Shown piece after piece: positions 53,096 through 64,000 of a DNA stretch of 64,000 nucleotides. Numbering within the stretch: position 1 is the first letter of the stretch; each line of letters opens with the position of its first letter. The translations under genes were made by a program, and so were the position numbers. The notes beneath the pieces are model-generated. The model searched no databases. It was not told the DNA's origin and was given only the letters and a program-made list of their open reading frames with translations. This stretch comes from Epiperipatus broadwayi (Eukaryota > Onychophora > Udeonychophora > Euonychophora > Peripatidae). The stretch covers positions 23,064,750 to 23,128,749 of the forward strand of contig JAQFVV010012396.1 in NCBI GenBank assembly GCA_028023455.1. Reading direction: 5' to 3'.

Positions 53096-54834
53096 GATCA
53101 ATATAAACTGAAATATCCTAAGTTCAAACCCTCTATGTACTTATATAAGAAACATTCAGTACATTGAATGAAAAGGCTGATAAAATAAAGAAAAATAATG
53201 AAGGCAGTTTATTCCCTTATATCAAAAGTAAATTATAATATATGTTTACACTGCAGATAATATATAATAAAATATATTTGACTTGAGCACGTAGACAATT
53301 ATCAACTATTAAAGTAATACATTTTGGATATAAAATATTGTTTATTGCTTTGCTGTGTCAATCTTTTGATACAGCTTATCTTTATCAAAGCACAACTATA
53401 GTGAATATTAGTAAATACATTACTCTATCTTATGTTAATTATTACATCTTCTACTGTTTTTAATGCATTGGTAGAATAGGGATTAGACAGCTAAAGATTC
53501 AATATTCACAGCTTGATTCTCTCCTCCTTTAGTGCTCAAACATCACATGTTCATCTGAGTGATAAACTCTTTAATTATATGTTTCTAATTGTTGGATATA
53601 TTTAAATAACTTCTACTGTATTAAAATTGTTAAGAGTTAATATGGTGTGAATAAGTTACAGATGCTTTAAATATTAATTCAATTATTTTATAAATGTTTT
53701 ATTTAAATTTGTTATATATTATTCTCATAGCAAGAATTTTTTTTTAAAAAAATGTTAAAGTACAAAGTTGATTTACTTAGAATATGGAAGTCAGCTGGAC
53801 CATTTATAAAGTTAGAATTTATTGTCTTAATGTGAAAGTGGCAACACAACAAAGCTTTATAGATGATAATGTGAATTCCATTAAGACATGAAAATTGTTT
53901 TCTAGACTGAAATTGCTGTGACATAAATTTGATGCCATTTTTGCAGAGAACAGAGTAATAGATCACCAGGTGGGTATTAAGTATATTGATAAATGTTTTT
54001 TTCTTTTAAAATTTGTGCTTTATATAAATTATAAAAGTGATAATTTTAGGAAGCAGCGTTCACATTCTTTTGTGGAAATTTTATTGTAAAATGAAAATAA
54101 ATATAAGCATTTTTGTTGTTTGTTTATTCAAATCTAAATAAGTGATATTTATTTATTTTATAGAAATAATAATTTTTATGTTTATTATTATTTGCCAATA
54201 TAAGAAAATTAGTACTCATCGGATATTTTTTAATTATCCCAAAATTACGAATAAAATGGGTGTGTTTTGAAGTTAATTATTCATTTTTTCGTTAACGTTT
54301 AAAAAAATAGAATGCTTCTAATTAATGTTTTAATTTTACTTTAATACAATCAAACAAAACATAACTACGTATTCCATACCCAAAATTTACTTTCAATGTT
54401 ATAAATTTTAATATTATGGAAATGTTTCTCTTATAAAAAATGTTGATATATAGAAAATAATATAATAAATCCTTTTTTTTAAATTTAAATTAAGTAATAT
54501 ACCACAATTCATTCAGTGTTTTAATAAACTATATTAAATTTGCATTAAGTTTTAATTTTTATTTTTTATTCATGTACTTTTTTAAAATTCCTTTTCTTTA
54601 TATTATTCATTCTTTCTACTTCTTCTTATGCTTTATTTGTAATTTTTTTTTGTTTATACATGTTCTTCTCATAACACCTGTTTATTCTCATTCTATCATT
54701 TTTGTAATTTTTTAACAATTTTTATCTGTAGTTCATTTCGATATAACATTTTTTGGTATACAAGTCAGAATTTTTCTTATAATATTTTTATATTTTCATC
54801 ATACCATAAACCAAAATACACAAAAGATTTTCGT
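53096..54834. other. AT-rich, no gene seen
   Basis: No gene recognised; the minus-strand frame at 53712-53966 has no domain. Confidence 0.45.
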
Positions 54835-55270
54835 TTGACAAACATTTATAATTAATCTATACTCAAAACACCATCAAGATATCGATAAATATTCACAAAC
54901 CATCGATATTCAAAACATCACAAAGATATTTTTATTAAAATTTAGTCAACCTGTAACCATAGCACAAAAACATCTATTAAAAAATTTAATAGTATTTCCA
55001 TATCCATAAAAACACAAAGGTAAATATTATTAAGTATTTATCAATGTCCTTTATTCCAAACAACCACAAAACATTTGTTGTTAAGTATTCATAGTCAGCC
55101 CAAGATTCAAAACACCTCAAACATCTGTTAATAAGTATTTATAATAACACTATATTTAAAACCTGCAGAGTCATTTTACATCTAAAACATAAGAACATTT
55201 ATTAATATATATATTCACACTCACTCTACACCTGAAAAATTGTAAACATTTCTCATGATAAATATTTATA
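54835..55270 (+). repeat. Degenerate minisatellite, period near 60
   Basis: Variants of (a)acatttattaagtatttat-aatca, (c)caa(a)attcaaaac and acc(a)caaa recur about every 60 bases. Units are strongly diverged, so the array is old. Confidence 0.5.
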
Positions 55271-55974
55271 GCTCCTGGGCTAGTCAGTATGTTTTATGTC
55301 TATTCAAAAGGCATATTTTACATTATTTTTAAAAATTTGCAACTATTTGATTTCATTATTATACATCACCATATCGGCAGTATGATAAACACTCTTAGAC
55401 CCATTTCATTTTACACCCTTAATAATGATACTGTCATATTTTTAAAACTGTGAGTATGTTATTAGTGTTTTTTGATATTATTTTCTAAAGTACAATGGCG
55501 ATTTTTTTTTTAAGAATATAGACAGTATATTTTTGCACCTTGGTTTTATCTTCTTAGTAGTAAGTATTTTTATAAAATAATATCAAAAAAATCTTGAAGT
55601 TGTTAAGAGGTATCACAGAAAAAAACTAAAATAGTTTCCATTATAATCAAATTATTAAGAGTCATTATAATATGAATAGGTGAGATGCCAATATACTTAT
55701 TTCATTTTAGTTTTTAATATTTATTTAATTTTTTTTAAAAAAGTATATAGCATTTAAGCTTTTACTATTCCATTTTTTAAATAAGACATAGTAAAATAAA
55801 AATAGGAATTTAAAGCATACTTCATCTACAGACTTACTTATAATATTTCACATATAGTTTTTTTCAAAAGACAACATATGTATTTTTGGGTGGTAAATAG
55901 TAAGAAACATTGAAAAAGAATACTACAGATTGTAATCAATTAAATGTATTTACTAATAATTTTAATTATGCTTA
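55271..55974. other. AT-rich, no gene seen
   Basis: No gene or repeat recognised. Confidence 0.5.
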
Positions 55975-56170
55975 TAATAACTTTTTTCATATATACTTTA
56001 ATGCAAAAAAATGTCTTAATAAATCTCTTTATTTTCCTGACAGTTTTGACTGTCCAAAAGTCTTTATCAAAGCTCTGATGAAGACTGCTGGACAGTTGAA
56101 ACTGTCATGAAAATAAAGAAGTTTTATTAAGAATTGTTTTTTGCATTAAAGTGTATATGAAATAAGTTAT
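55975..56170. mobile_element. Inverted repeat with degenerate hammerheads
   Basis: Arms 55975-56055 and 56089-56170 are inverted copies (ataacttttttcatatatac; ggacagttgaaactgtcatg side). Around the centre, CTGATGA (56075-56081), a stem II with one bulged base (AACUG/CAGUU), GAA (56098-56100) and ACUGUC follow hammerhead order. Stem I pairs over a single base pair only, so activity is doubtful. The left arm, read on the minus strand, has the corresponding but further decayed series (gataaagac, gacagtcaaaactgtc). Confidence 0.6.
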
Positions 56171-56254
56171 ATGCAATATATATGAAGACATGCAAACAAA
56201 GTAAAGGAGAAGAATAAGAGTATATACTTCTAATTTTAATTATGCCCTTCAGTT

Positions 56255-56500
56255 CTAATTATAAATTTTATTTAACACACATTGATTATGTAAGTAATAT
56301 TTACTAAGGCAATAAATCTAAAGCATGTGCGATAGAAAGTACGAAGGTAGGGACCTCTACAGGTCTTAACCATGAACATACACATTGGAAAAAAAGAGGG
56401 GACTTGTAGAGGGGTTCCCTCTTTTCTTCCAATGTGTAAGCTTGTGGTTAAGACCTGTAGAGGTCCCTACCTTCACATATTCAACCGCACATCCTTCAAT
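56255..56500. mobile_element. Foldback family C, second copy
   Basis: The end ttttatttaacacacattga-ttatgtaagtaatatttactaaggcaataaa is the reverse complement of the right end at 50300-50350. The interior forms its own strong inverted repeat: gaaggtagggacctctacag to aaaaaaagagggg (56343-56402) against its complement up to 56476. Confidence 0.75.
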
Positions 56501-57000
56501 TCTGTAACTGAATGCTTACATTTGACAATATATTATATGGTTTGTTTTTAATTGCACTACATAAATCACAGACTGCTAAATTTTATTTCTTCAGCAAATA
56601 AAAACAGCAAACAGTAGTTATTTCTGGATTTATTGATCAGGTTACTTCATGAACATTTAGATCAAATTTTTTTGGCTTTGGTTCTAGAAGAATAAACACA
56701 CTTGGTTATTCATACAAAGATCATTTCTAAATAAATCTGTTTGGATATTAAGAATGAGACTATTGATATAAAATGCATCTTCAATGGGGTCATTATTTCT
56801 AGAGTTAGTGATAGTTTAATCTACTTAGCAGTTTTATTATCCATTTTTAAATGTTTGGTTAAGCTACTTTAATGCAATATTAATAGCAATACACTTCGAG
56901 ATTATTTTTGTAGAAATATTTTTTTTTTGTATATCTGGTAAAAGAATAGTAAATACAAACCTAGCAAGGAGATAGACTAAAGAATTCAAATAATATTATT
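56501..57000. other. AT-rich, no gene seen
   Basis: No gene or repeat recognised. Confidence 0.5.
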
Positions 57001-57425
57001 CTTATTAAACAAGTCAAAAGAATACAGTAGTGCCACCCTGTGCCAATCAGAGTAATCAATGGATGCCAAAAGGCTTGTGCATAAAATCCCTATCTAGTGC
57101 CTACTCATACAATATTTCCAGATTTGTTTCTGGCTTGTGGCCATCATCAGTGAAGAGCCTTGGATCTGAGAGCACTGCACCCAGATCTTAGGATCTAATG
57201 CAACCCTTCAGCAACCACCTTTTATCTCCACTTAACTACAAAACCATGAGAATGAAATTGAAAACATAATAATATTTTTAATCTAAGCTCAATAGCTTAT
57301 AGTCTGGGGACATTGGATGAATAGGCACTAGATAGGGATTTTTTGCACAAGCCTTCTGGCATCCATTGATTACTCTGATTGGCACAGGGTGGCACTACTG
57401 TATGGAGAGTTTTGCCTTGTTTAAT
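57001..57425. mobile_element. Penelope-type inverted terminal repeat, second locus
   Basis: Inverted arms (57022-57110; 57302-57405) share the blocks of the 3.2-3.9 kb locus (cacaagccttctggcatcca, gattactctg, gtatggagagttttgc). The left half also keeps a hammerhead and the spacer piece (agataaaaggtggttgct reversed, 57205-57225). The right half lost the hammerhead by a deletion just before agtctggggacattgga. Confidence 0.7.
57115..57156 (-). ncRNA. Hammerhead ribozyme, copy 3, probably weakened
   Basis: Minus strand: core CUGAUGA (57150-57144), stem II UGGC/GCCA with loop CACAA, GAA (57130-57128) and cleavage-site C (57121). Here stem II has a proper U-A pair at its base. Stem I shows a paired change relative to the 3-kb copies (G-C replaced by A-U at the fourth pair) but an A-C mismatch at the fifth. 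Stem III reads ACAAAU instead of ACUAGU and can form only one pair, so cleavage is likely impaired. Confidence 0.65.
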
Positions 57426-59567
57426 AACAATTATGTGCTAGTATGAGATACTGATCATGTAATATTATTCTTCATATTTTATTGTATATACAAAAGTTCA
57501 GTGTGGAAATTTATTTTCTTACAGATATCCAGTACATTACATATATAATAACTTTCCAAAGAGCATTAATGATAAGACTTCTCTCTTTAAAAATAATTTT
57601 GAAAATTATATTATTTTTAGGAAACTTTCAATGTATTCTATGAGGCTAATATCTTCAACACAAATATTCCAATTTTGAACAAGTGTAGAAGAATATATTA
57701 TATAAAACATTTGAGAGAACTGAAATTAGTAGGAGATCATTCTGCAGAATTTTGTATCAATTATTATTCAGTGTTATTTGAATTTTTTTATCTGAGAGGT
57801 CTAATAAATTAAAGATTTGCTGCATTAAAGGGTCATAAAGACTTTTGGAGTGACATTATATTACTCAATGTAATCATAAGTTAAAGATTAGACTAATAAA
57901 GGTAACAGTAGTTTTTAACTTATTGTGTAAATCATTTCTTATGCCAGTTGTAAAGGTAAAACTCATTTCCATCACTTATTGTGTAAATCATCCAGTCTGC
58001 TCCGAGAATAGAGGTTTCTCATCTCTTAAAATAATATATAATAGTAATATTGATTGATAACTTTTTTGTCATTAGTAGGTTTATTAGCTTGTAAGATTAC
58101 AGTAGTTTATATATATTTGTGTGTATTAGTATTAGTTTCTGTACTAATGATGGTTTTAATAGTTTTACCAACATCTTGTCTTGAGATCTAATATTTTTTT
58201 AAAACTCTTGAACATTGTTAAGTGATGCTGATTTTTTTCCTGATTTAAGATTTTAAAGATTAGATTCAGATTTGCCAACATTTAGAGGTTTTATTGATTG
58301 ATGATTAGATGAAATTTATAAAAATAGTCTCACCATTTAGTGTTTAAAAACCTAACATATAAAGGAGACACTCGCATTAAAAGCGTTAGTAATAGTTTAT
58401 ATAAAGCTGCTGCTTCTCTCACAAAGTATGTGAAAAAGTGATCTAGTAAGTTAACTAAATCTCATATCGTTTGATTTTTCAATGACATTTTTCATCTTTC
58501 TGTTCTATTATCATCCAGAGATTTTATATGTTTAGCACCAAATTTTATATTTTTGATAGATATTTTTAAAGAATTGTTTTGTAATCTGTATTGAATTGCT
58601 TTTCAGCTTTGAAAAGGATATATTCTTCTTCCACTGTTGTTATGAGTTTGTTAAATATAAAATAGAAGATGATGCGATTCTATTAATGTTGCACTCAAAA
58701 TATCCAGAATATTGACAGCAATTATTTTTTTTAAAAAATTAATTTTATCATAAGACTAGTTTTAATAGATGGAATATGGATTTCATAGAGTTAAGACTTA
58801 AGTTATGATTTTAAAAAGCTATAATTTTAATATATTACAAATAAAGGTGAATTATTTTGTTAAAAAACATAAAGCTGAAGTTGTTTTTCTTTCTCATCTA
58901 TTGTTTAATATTTTCTTTTATTAGTATTATACAATACATGCATGTTGATTAAAACTACATTTTCTTAAATAGAATAGATGCCTTAATGAATATTCCAAAA
59001 GTTACCTTGTGAAATAAAATCTCTTAAAAGTTGAAAGTGTAGAAGATCTGCAAAAGAAGAGTTATAGCTAATTTGCACTAAGAAGGTTCAAACATTGTGT
59101 ACATAAATTTTACACACTTCAATAATAGGTGTTATATTATGCGAGCTATTTTAATAGAAGCTGATTGTTTTGAAAATAACATAACTATATCATATTTAGC
59201 ATGTAAATAAATTTAAAATCAGGGGTTTTAAAATATGTATGTATTATTTGAAGACTTGATGTTTCATTAGATATAAGTTCATTAGTGTTACATTACCAAA
59301 TAATTTAAAGGGCTTCCCATTAATGAATTTTATGCTACCAAGATTGAAGTAATTTTTTTGAATCCCAATTAAAAAAGAGATTGAACTGTAGAAGTTATAT
59401 CTGACACTTGAACTATTTCATGATTTTCAACATTGTCTTTGGTGTAAATTTTCCTTGTAAAATCACTGGCTTTCATGTTAAAAATATTGTTAGGAATATT
59501 TATAATTCATTACCTTTAACTAAAATTCCACCAAGATGTAATCATAAAAGTTATACAATCTAAACAC
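57426..59567. other. AT-rich, no gene recognised
   Basis: No supported gene. The part 57640-58700 is slightly more complex but has no readable domain. Confidence 0.4.

Positions 59568-59648
<81 letters not shown>
59568..59648. repeat. (TA)n microsatellite
   Basis: TA run of about 80 bases with one phase break (near 59595). Confidence 0.97.
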
Positions 59649-59650
<2 letters not shown>

Positions 59651-61360
59651 AGTAATATGCCTATTTCTAAATATGAATCAATGTATATTAAAAAATGTTT
59701 GTTTCATTAATTATTTTATTTTGTGTGAACTTGTTGCTTATTCATTTTTATTCATGGCATATAAACTAATTAATTATATTTTATCAAGAAATGTTTATTT
59801 TAAAAACATTCTCATTTAAAATAAATATTAGAAAAGAAAGACTTAATTATAATTTAAGAATTTAATCACTAATTTATTTTAAAACAATTGTGTGTGTGAA
59901 TGAATAAAAATTAGTAAATGATATATATATATTTAAAGATCCATTATACTAATTATAATATAAAAAATAATTTATATTTATATATTTTTTATTAATTACC
60001 AAAATAATTTTAAAACATGAACAATAGATATGTATATAGTTATTTCAAAGTTTATATAAAAGAATTACTAAACAGCATAATCTCCATATTCTAGAATTTC
60101 AAAAACTATATTAAACATAAAATAGATAAATATGAATAAATTAATAGACAATTAAAAAAATCACTGACTTGTCATTTGAATTAGCTACCATTCCCATCAT
60201 ATATATTTATATACATATAAGAATCATCATTAGTACCTGAACATCAGAATGCATTGCTAAAAAGATTTAGAAAAAAGGGATTGAATACCTGCCTGATATG
60301 ATCATTATCACATGCATTTAAAAAATTAGTCATCATCATTCTGCAAAAATCCACTTATAAATTGTAGTGATAAACTTTATCAAAATTATTATTTAAAAAA
60401 AATAGGAGAATCTTTAGGAGGAAACAAAGTTGATAATTGTTAAACCTTAATTCTGAAAAAAGAGTTGTTTACATCTCTGCAAACTGTCCAAGTTAGAACA
60501 TTCTAGAAGTCTGGGGCATCTTACTCAAAAACAAGAACTACTAACCCAGATTGAGAAAGAAACTCCCTAAAGCAAGTCTGATCTTCATTTGAGATAGGCC
60601 TCATTGATTACAAAGACTAAACAAAGAAATTTCTTACAAACTCTCAAAGAATGTTTTTTTTTTTTAAAAAAAATAATTAAATAATGGCTTAATATTTCTT
60701 ATTATATATATATTGTACATGCATTTTCTTTTATATTTCTAGAACCTTGAAGATCTTAATTACTTTTACAGTAATACAAATTTAACTATCTAATTTTATA
60801 AATTTATGTGCACATATATCCTCAATGATGAATGGAATGAATGAGTAGACAGTTAATGGATATAGTATTAAGCTTAGTTTATGGCAATAAGCCAAAAGAT
60901 CAACAGCTTCAAATATAATTTAATATTGGGAAAACTTAAAGAATCATTTTGTTTGCTCCAGACAATCTAAAACTTTATCTTTATAATATTAGTATAATGT
61001 AATATTTATTTGATTAATGTTTACAGCTTTTTTCATAAATACAACTTTCTTAAATACTTTAAGCTCTTAACGTTTATTTATATAATTTATTTATTTTATG
61101 TTAGTGATGTCAAATAACATATGAATAATTTTTCTTATTAATAAATTTGTATTTATCTAATTTATCAAAAATTCACTCACATGAAACCTTAGTCACATGT
61201 TTGATTTGATTTATTTTTATTGTAATTAATTTCTTGAGATTATTACTTATTGTTTTAATTTGAGTATATTTCAAGTTCAATGAAATTACTTTTTCATTTT
61301 AAATATATGCTAATATAGAGTCTTGCTTTCATCATTACACATAGTTATAGATAGTTACAC
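59649..61360. other. AT-rich, no gene seen
   Basis: No gene recognised. An LTR upstream of the primer-binding site at 61421 may lie in the last few hundred bases, but its 5' end is not identifiable. Confidence 0.4.
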
Positions 61361-61420
61361 ATCATGGGATAAGCTAAAGTCCTTCCTCACCATCCCTCTC
61401 ATATTTCATATTGTTACAAA

Positions 61421-61438
61421 TGGTGCCACCAACTAAGG
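61421..61438 (+). other. Putative tRNA primer-binding site of LTR element
   Basis: The motif tggtgccaccaactaagg lies two bases after ttgttaca, which suits an LTR ending in ...CA. Gag-like coding sequence follows about 380 bases later. The tRNA is not identified. Confidence 0.4.
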
Positions 61439-61799
61439 GGTCCAATTAAGATAAAGTTTGGAAGTTTATTTATATAAAATACAGTTATGAACAAGTTTTC
61501 AAATGTGTCGCTTGAGAATAATTGCTAATGTAAATCAGTAGATTTATAAACATATGACTGATGTGGAAATTTTCAAAGTACATGGAAAGTATATATTGTA
61601 ATAAAATTTTCTTTTTTTCATCTTATTTAATATATTTATCTCTTCCACTTAAACAAAAAAAAGTAGTTAATAATGATATTACAGAATTTAAATAAACAAG
61701 ATTCTTTTGCATATTAATGCATATGATATTTTTTAAAGGCAGCAAAGAAAGAAAAAGTAGACCCAGACTATAACATTCAGTAAATATACTTATTAAGAA

Positions 61800-63500
61800 T
61801 ATGGATGAGTCCAGCATTGATAGACTAGAAATGATGAAGTTGTTTTAGATTATAATAAATACATTTGAGACTCTAGAAAATAAACTAGATATTAATGCTA
61901 AAAGTCTTGAAGCACTAGAAACTAAAATAAATGTTAATTCAAAAAATTTAGAAACCAAAATAGAAACAAACTCAGAAAATATAAAACTCTTCAATTTAGA
62001 ATTGATAGTGCGTTTAAAGAATCTAAAATCAAATTCCATGCAGTAAAGGCTGAATTAAAAAGTAACATGGAAAGATCAAAACATGAAATTAATAATAGGG
62101 TAGACAAAATAGAGAAAGGTAACTAGAATTTCAGAATAAATTCAAAGTTAGGTTCAACCACTTTCATCAAGAATTTTTAGAATTTAGTAGTGAATCAAAA
62201 TTTATAGGATTTAGAAAGACCCAGATTAAAACTGAAAATGGGCAAAGAAAATAGAAGCTGAATGCAAGAAATGGAAAGTTGGAGTCTCAAAATTTTCAGA
62301 AGCAACTACTAACAGTGCATAAAATTCTACATGATGAACTTACATATTTTATGTAAGAAATGGCAAACTTGCATCAAATGTTTAAATTTGAAGTTTGACA
62401 AGAAATGGAATTGATGAATCACAAACAAACAGAAGACATCATGAACAAGTTTGAAAAACAATATAAACGTGTCATCAACAAATTTAAATTCAACAATGCT
62501 AAACTGCAAAAGAATTTTTGACATCACTTGAAACATGTACTTATGCTACTCCTGAACAGATAGATGAAATTCAAATGGAGATTAAAAATTATAATATTGA
62601 AGATCGATCAGAAAACAAAAATAAAAAAATAAAAGACAAAATTAAGGATTTCCACAATACTGAAGGAGTTAGCAGTAGATAATTTCAGACAAGAATTATT
62701 AAAAGTTGATATTAATTTTGTTAAAATAAATGAAAAGTATTGGTTAGAACTTAATCAAAATATAGTAAGTATGAATGATCAGATTAAGAAATTGCAAGAA
62801 AGATTGGCAATTAGAAGTGAATATTGTTAAAAGATAACCTTAGAAAACCACAAAAATTTCAGGTGAAATGAAATTCAAATAATGATGTTAAATATAAAAC
62901 TATGAAAAATCAGTTTATAGAAAAAACAGAAGGGTTGAATATTAATACAAATTTTATAGGGCATAATTTAAATAAAAACATGCCAATATTTTACAAAAAT
63001 AATACAGAAAAGTTAGATGTAAATGAATATTGGAATTCAATAGATTCAAATATTTTTCATTTTATTTAGATTTAAATCTTTAGAGGTGCAATTAATGAAA
63101 ATCCATCAGGATACATGAGTAGATTAGAAGAGTTATTCAAAGTCAAAAATTAGATGAACAAGAATAATTAGCTACTACAACAAATCATTTATACTCTGCA
63201 GCAAAAGATTGGTGGAAATCTCTGTGGGACAATCCCATAACATATACAGATTCTAAAAGGGAAGTAATGTCTGAATTTTGGAATGAAGAAAAACAAGACT
63301 GGATACATTACCAAGTAATTCAGGAGAAATAAGTGTAATCTCACTTTTTCAGAAGACAAATGGCTAAATTAAAAATGCTCATGTCACCTATCACTGTCTG
63401 AAACATAAATTATATATGTTTTTAGGAGGAACTTGCCAAAATATATTGAACAAACACTCTTATTATCTAGTCAGTATAATATAAAAAACCATCAAGATTT
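61800..63500 (+). pseudogene. Gag remnant of an LTR retrotransposon
   Basis: Starts near MDESSIDRLEMMKLF (61803) and continues, with stops and frame changes, through a long heptad-like region (ETLENKLDINAKSLEALETK at about 61870-61930), which suggests a coiled coil. The clearest domain is at 63085-63310: AINENPSGYMSRLEEL, then LYSAAKDWWKSLWDN and EVMSEFWNEEKQDW, the pattern of a retrotransposon capsid (A-x-x-WW, then F/FW). Zinc knuckle, protease and RT are not visible before the window ends. Class is probably Ty3-like, by inference only. The open minus-strand frames here are shadows. Confidence 0.6.
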
Positions 63501-63925
63501 TGAGAGTATTGGTAGTTAGAGACAGTTTGCCAGAAGAGGCTTAAAGGACCAGCACCAGAGTATTCAATTACATGGTATCTAACAGGAAGTTTTTAAAAAA
63601 CATTTTTTTTAAAATCCCAGAATACCAAAGAAATAAAAGTCATGACTTAGAAAGAAGGCTCATATTGTAGTAATAGAGATAATGAGGGAAGTATAACCCC
63701 AAAGCATTACAGGGAAATATTAATTGCATCATATATAAAGTTTATATTTTAAATAGTTAAACAGATTCATATAAATTGTATCTTACATCATATTTATTAT
63801 TTTTTTAGATGTCCAATGAGGATAAAAGTTATGTTTATGTTAATAAATTTTCTTGTTTTAAAGGTTCATAAGCACAAAGTAAAATTCTTGATTATGAGGA
63901 AAGATTAACTAATATATATATATAT
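63501..63925. other. Possible LTR-element interior, unreadable
   Basis: No domain can be read; likely the decayed continuation of the LTR retrotransposon. Confidence 0.3.
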
Positions 63926-63927
63926 AA

Positions 63928-64000
<73 letters not shown>
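63928..64000. repeat. (AAT)n microsatellite at window end
   Basis: Perfect trinucleotide run that continues to the window edge. Confidence 0.97.

Noticed and set aside
54835-55270. CRISPR-like array
   Set aside because: Repeats are diverged, spacers not distinct, and the context is eukaryotic.
61623-62536. Minus-strand open frames near the right end
   Set aside because: Antisense shadows of the gag coiled-coil region; no domain.

Overview
This is an AT-rich metazoan-type nuclear window (by eye well over 70 % A+T, not counted). Nothing looks bacterial: there are no operons or ribosome-binding sites, coding signal is sparse, long (TA)n and (TTA)n microsatellites are common, and nearly all recognisable coding sequence belongs to transposable elements. 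The mix of elements (RTE-like and other LINEs, Penelope-like elements with a GIY-YIG nuclease, hammerhead-ribozyme repeats, tRNA-derived SINEs, a hAT-like element and long foldback elements) suggests an invertebrate animal. I cannot name the taxon from the sequence alone.

Layout. 0-14 kb: foldback elements (family A at 0.12, 1.13-1.87 and 13.3 kb), a Penelope-type repeat with two hammerhead ribozymes (3.2-3.9 kb), a possible terminal exon of a host gene on the minus strand (6.96-7.15 kb) with a possible small upstream exon (10.2 kb), and a tRNA-headed SINE with a 42-bp tandem array (12.5-12.9 kb). 14-24 kb: a decayed LINE on the minus strand (14.2-15.2 kb), a LINE endonuclease fragment ending in (TA)n (16.85 kb), then long AT-rich sequence without genes. 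24-30.4 kb: a decayed LINE split by a Penelope-like element and by a hAT-like element that itself carries a SINE; the hAT-like element and the SINE have visible target-site duplications. A very young palindrome with a duplicated arm sits just upstream.

30.4-45 kb: a hairpin/foldback cluster, a (TTA)n tract, a second Penelope-like pseudogene (34-35.8 kb), a decayed RTE-like LINE interrupted by a third Penelope fragment (38.4-40.9 kb), and a roughly 2-kb CpG-containing compositional island (42.5-44.5 kb) of unknown nature. 45.9-49.2 kb: a nearly intact RTE-like LINE, damaged by one nonsense codon and by loss of a catalytic Asp in the reverse transcriptase. 49-57.4 kb: dispersed repeats, foldback elements with target-site duplications, and two further hammerhead-bearing or hammerhead-like inverted repeats. 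57.4-64 kb: mostly AT-rich, ending with the primer-binding site and gag remnant of an LTR retrotransposon and a trinucleotide repeat at the window edge.

No complete host gene is visible. The window is best read as intronic or intergenic DNA built from successive, partly datable element insertions. The most informative signals are the hammerhead ribozymes, the nested insertions with intact target duplications, the CpG island, and the possible host exons.
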